Shown here: positions 5,258 to 5,442 of the stretch, piece after piece | Numbering within the stretch: the first letter of the stretch is position 1 | How the letters are laid out: each line of letters begins with the position of its first letter | Assembly: GCA_003501375.1 (NCBI GenBank) | Contig: DNPO01000443.1 | Coordinates: forward strand, 1 to 5,442 | Direction: 5' to 3' | DNA from: Candidatus Sumerlaeota bacterium | GTDB taxonomy: Bacteria > Sumerlaeota > Sumerlaeia > UBA8349 | DNA: 5,442 nt | The notes under the pieces: generated by a model | The model's input: the letters and a program-made list of their open reading frames with translations, nothing else | Databases searched by the model: none | Told to the model about the DNA's origin: nothing | Program-made: the position numbers and the translations under genes

Positions 5258-5338
5258 ATATGCCACTGGGGAGCGATAAATTCAAGGGGGATTCTTGTGA
5301 ACTATGGTCAGAGGGCAGGACAGTTTCAAAATCACAAA

Positions 5339-5442
5339 ATGGCCCCTTTGGAGTGCGGCTGCTTGCTGCCGCTTTGCCGTTGCACGACTTGTCGTGCGCA
5401 GTTTGTTTGTGTTGATGGGATTATTTTCCCGAACAAGAACGG
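5339..5442 (+). CDS. Possible cysteine-rich partial reading frame at the right edge
   Basis: A frame starting ATG at 5339-5341 stays open to the window end (34 full codons). It encodes six cysteines within 19 residues (C6, C8, C13, C15, C18, C24) followed by VDGIIFPNKN, which could be the start of a small metal-binding protein divergent from pbpC. An in-frame GTG at 5297 with AAGGGGG just upstream is an alternative start. I cannot name a family. Competing frames are also open over much of the stretch, and strong inverted repeats overlap it, so it may be non-coding. Confidence 0.25.
   Translation, partial: MAPLECGCLLPLCRCTTCRAQFVCVDGIIFPNKN
5355..5397. repeat. Two adjacent inverted repeats upstream of pbpC
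   Basis: The stronger repeat is GCACGAC-TT-GTCGTGC (5382-5397), perfect seven-base arms around two bases, the size and symmetry of an operator for a dimeric regulator. Beside it GCGGC (5355-5359) pairs with GCCGC (5368-5372) over an eight-base loop. They lie 108-150 bp upstream of the pbpC start, in the only non-genic stretch on this side, and could be regulatory or part of an RNA structure. Confidence 0.4.

Noticed and set aside
1..5442. CRISPR array, tRNA, rRNA or transposase genes.
   Set aside because: I found no regularly spaced repeats, no tRNA-like CCA-ended cloverleaf, no rRNA segments and no transposase motifs on either strand.

Overview
The window reads as a piece of bacterial chromosome. 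Every confident gene lies on the minus strand. From right to left they are: a bifunctional penicillin-binding protein of the PBP1C type (pbpC, 2854-5247), a lone Mu-type phage structural gene of the DUF1320/gp36 family (2237-2659), a YkgJ-family cysteine-cluster protein (1619-1975), a DUF3800 protein (894-1622), a protein resembling those often labelled 'phage P1-related' (337-894), and the N-terminal TRAM domain of an RlmD/RumA-type 23S rRNA uracil methyltransferase running off the left edge (1-233). A class A PBP with an N-terminal membrane anchor points to a peptidoglycan-bearing, probably Gram-negative organism. I cannot name the phylum. The visible core-gene starts (pbpC, ykgJ, rlmD) lack a good Shine-Dalgarno, while two accessory genes carry a perfect AGGAGG.

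The housekeeping parts (rlmD, ykgJ, pbpC) are GC-rich; 60-base lines I counted by hand gave about 60-65% in ykgJ and pbpC. The DUF3800 and P1-related genes between them are AT-rich (about 30-38% in counted lines). The shift falls almost exactly at the end of ykgJ, yet the three genes are tightly coupled: ykgJ/DUF3800 overlap as ATGA and DUF3800/P1-related as TAATG. The simplest reading is an acquired two-gene module that rides on the ykgJ promoter (hexamers at 2023-2051). rlmD has its own promoter candidate downstream of the module (277-305).

The DUF1320 gene looks complete from its first residues to its family-typical C-terminus, but no other phage gene is visible. Its leader (2660-2853) is unusually structured: a 9-bp unit repeated three times, a terminator-like hairpin after pbpC, a second hairpin, and a palindrome that contains the Shine-Dalgarno. 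An 81-bp element with 14-bp perfect inverted ends sits 15 bp past its stop codon.

pbpC is intact as read, but a run of ten C in its coding strand separates the catalytic domains from the C-terminal BiPBP_C domain. Gain or loss of one base would truncate the protein just after the transpeptidase part. The right edge (5248-5442) holds the pbpC upstream region, two inverted repeats and a possible cysteine-rich partial frame on the plus strand.

The best candidates for something undescribed are the DUF3800/P1-related pair as a possible nuclease or defence/toxin-like module, and the orphan phage head gene with its structured leader. Both functions are inferences.
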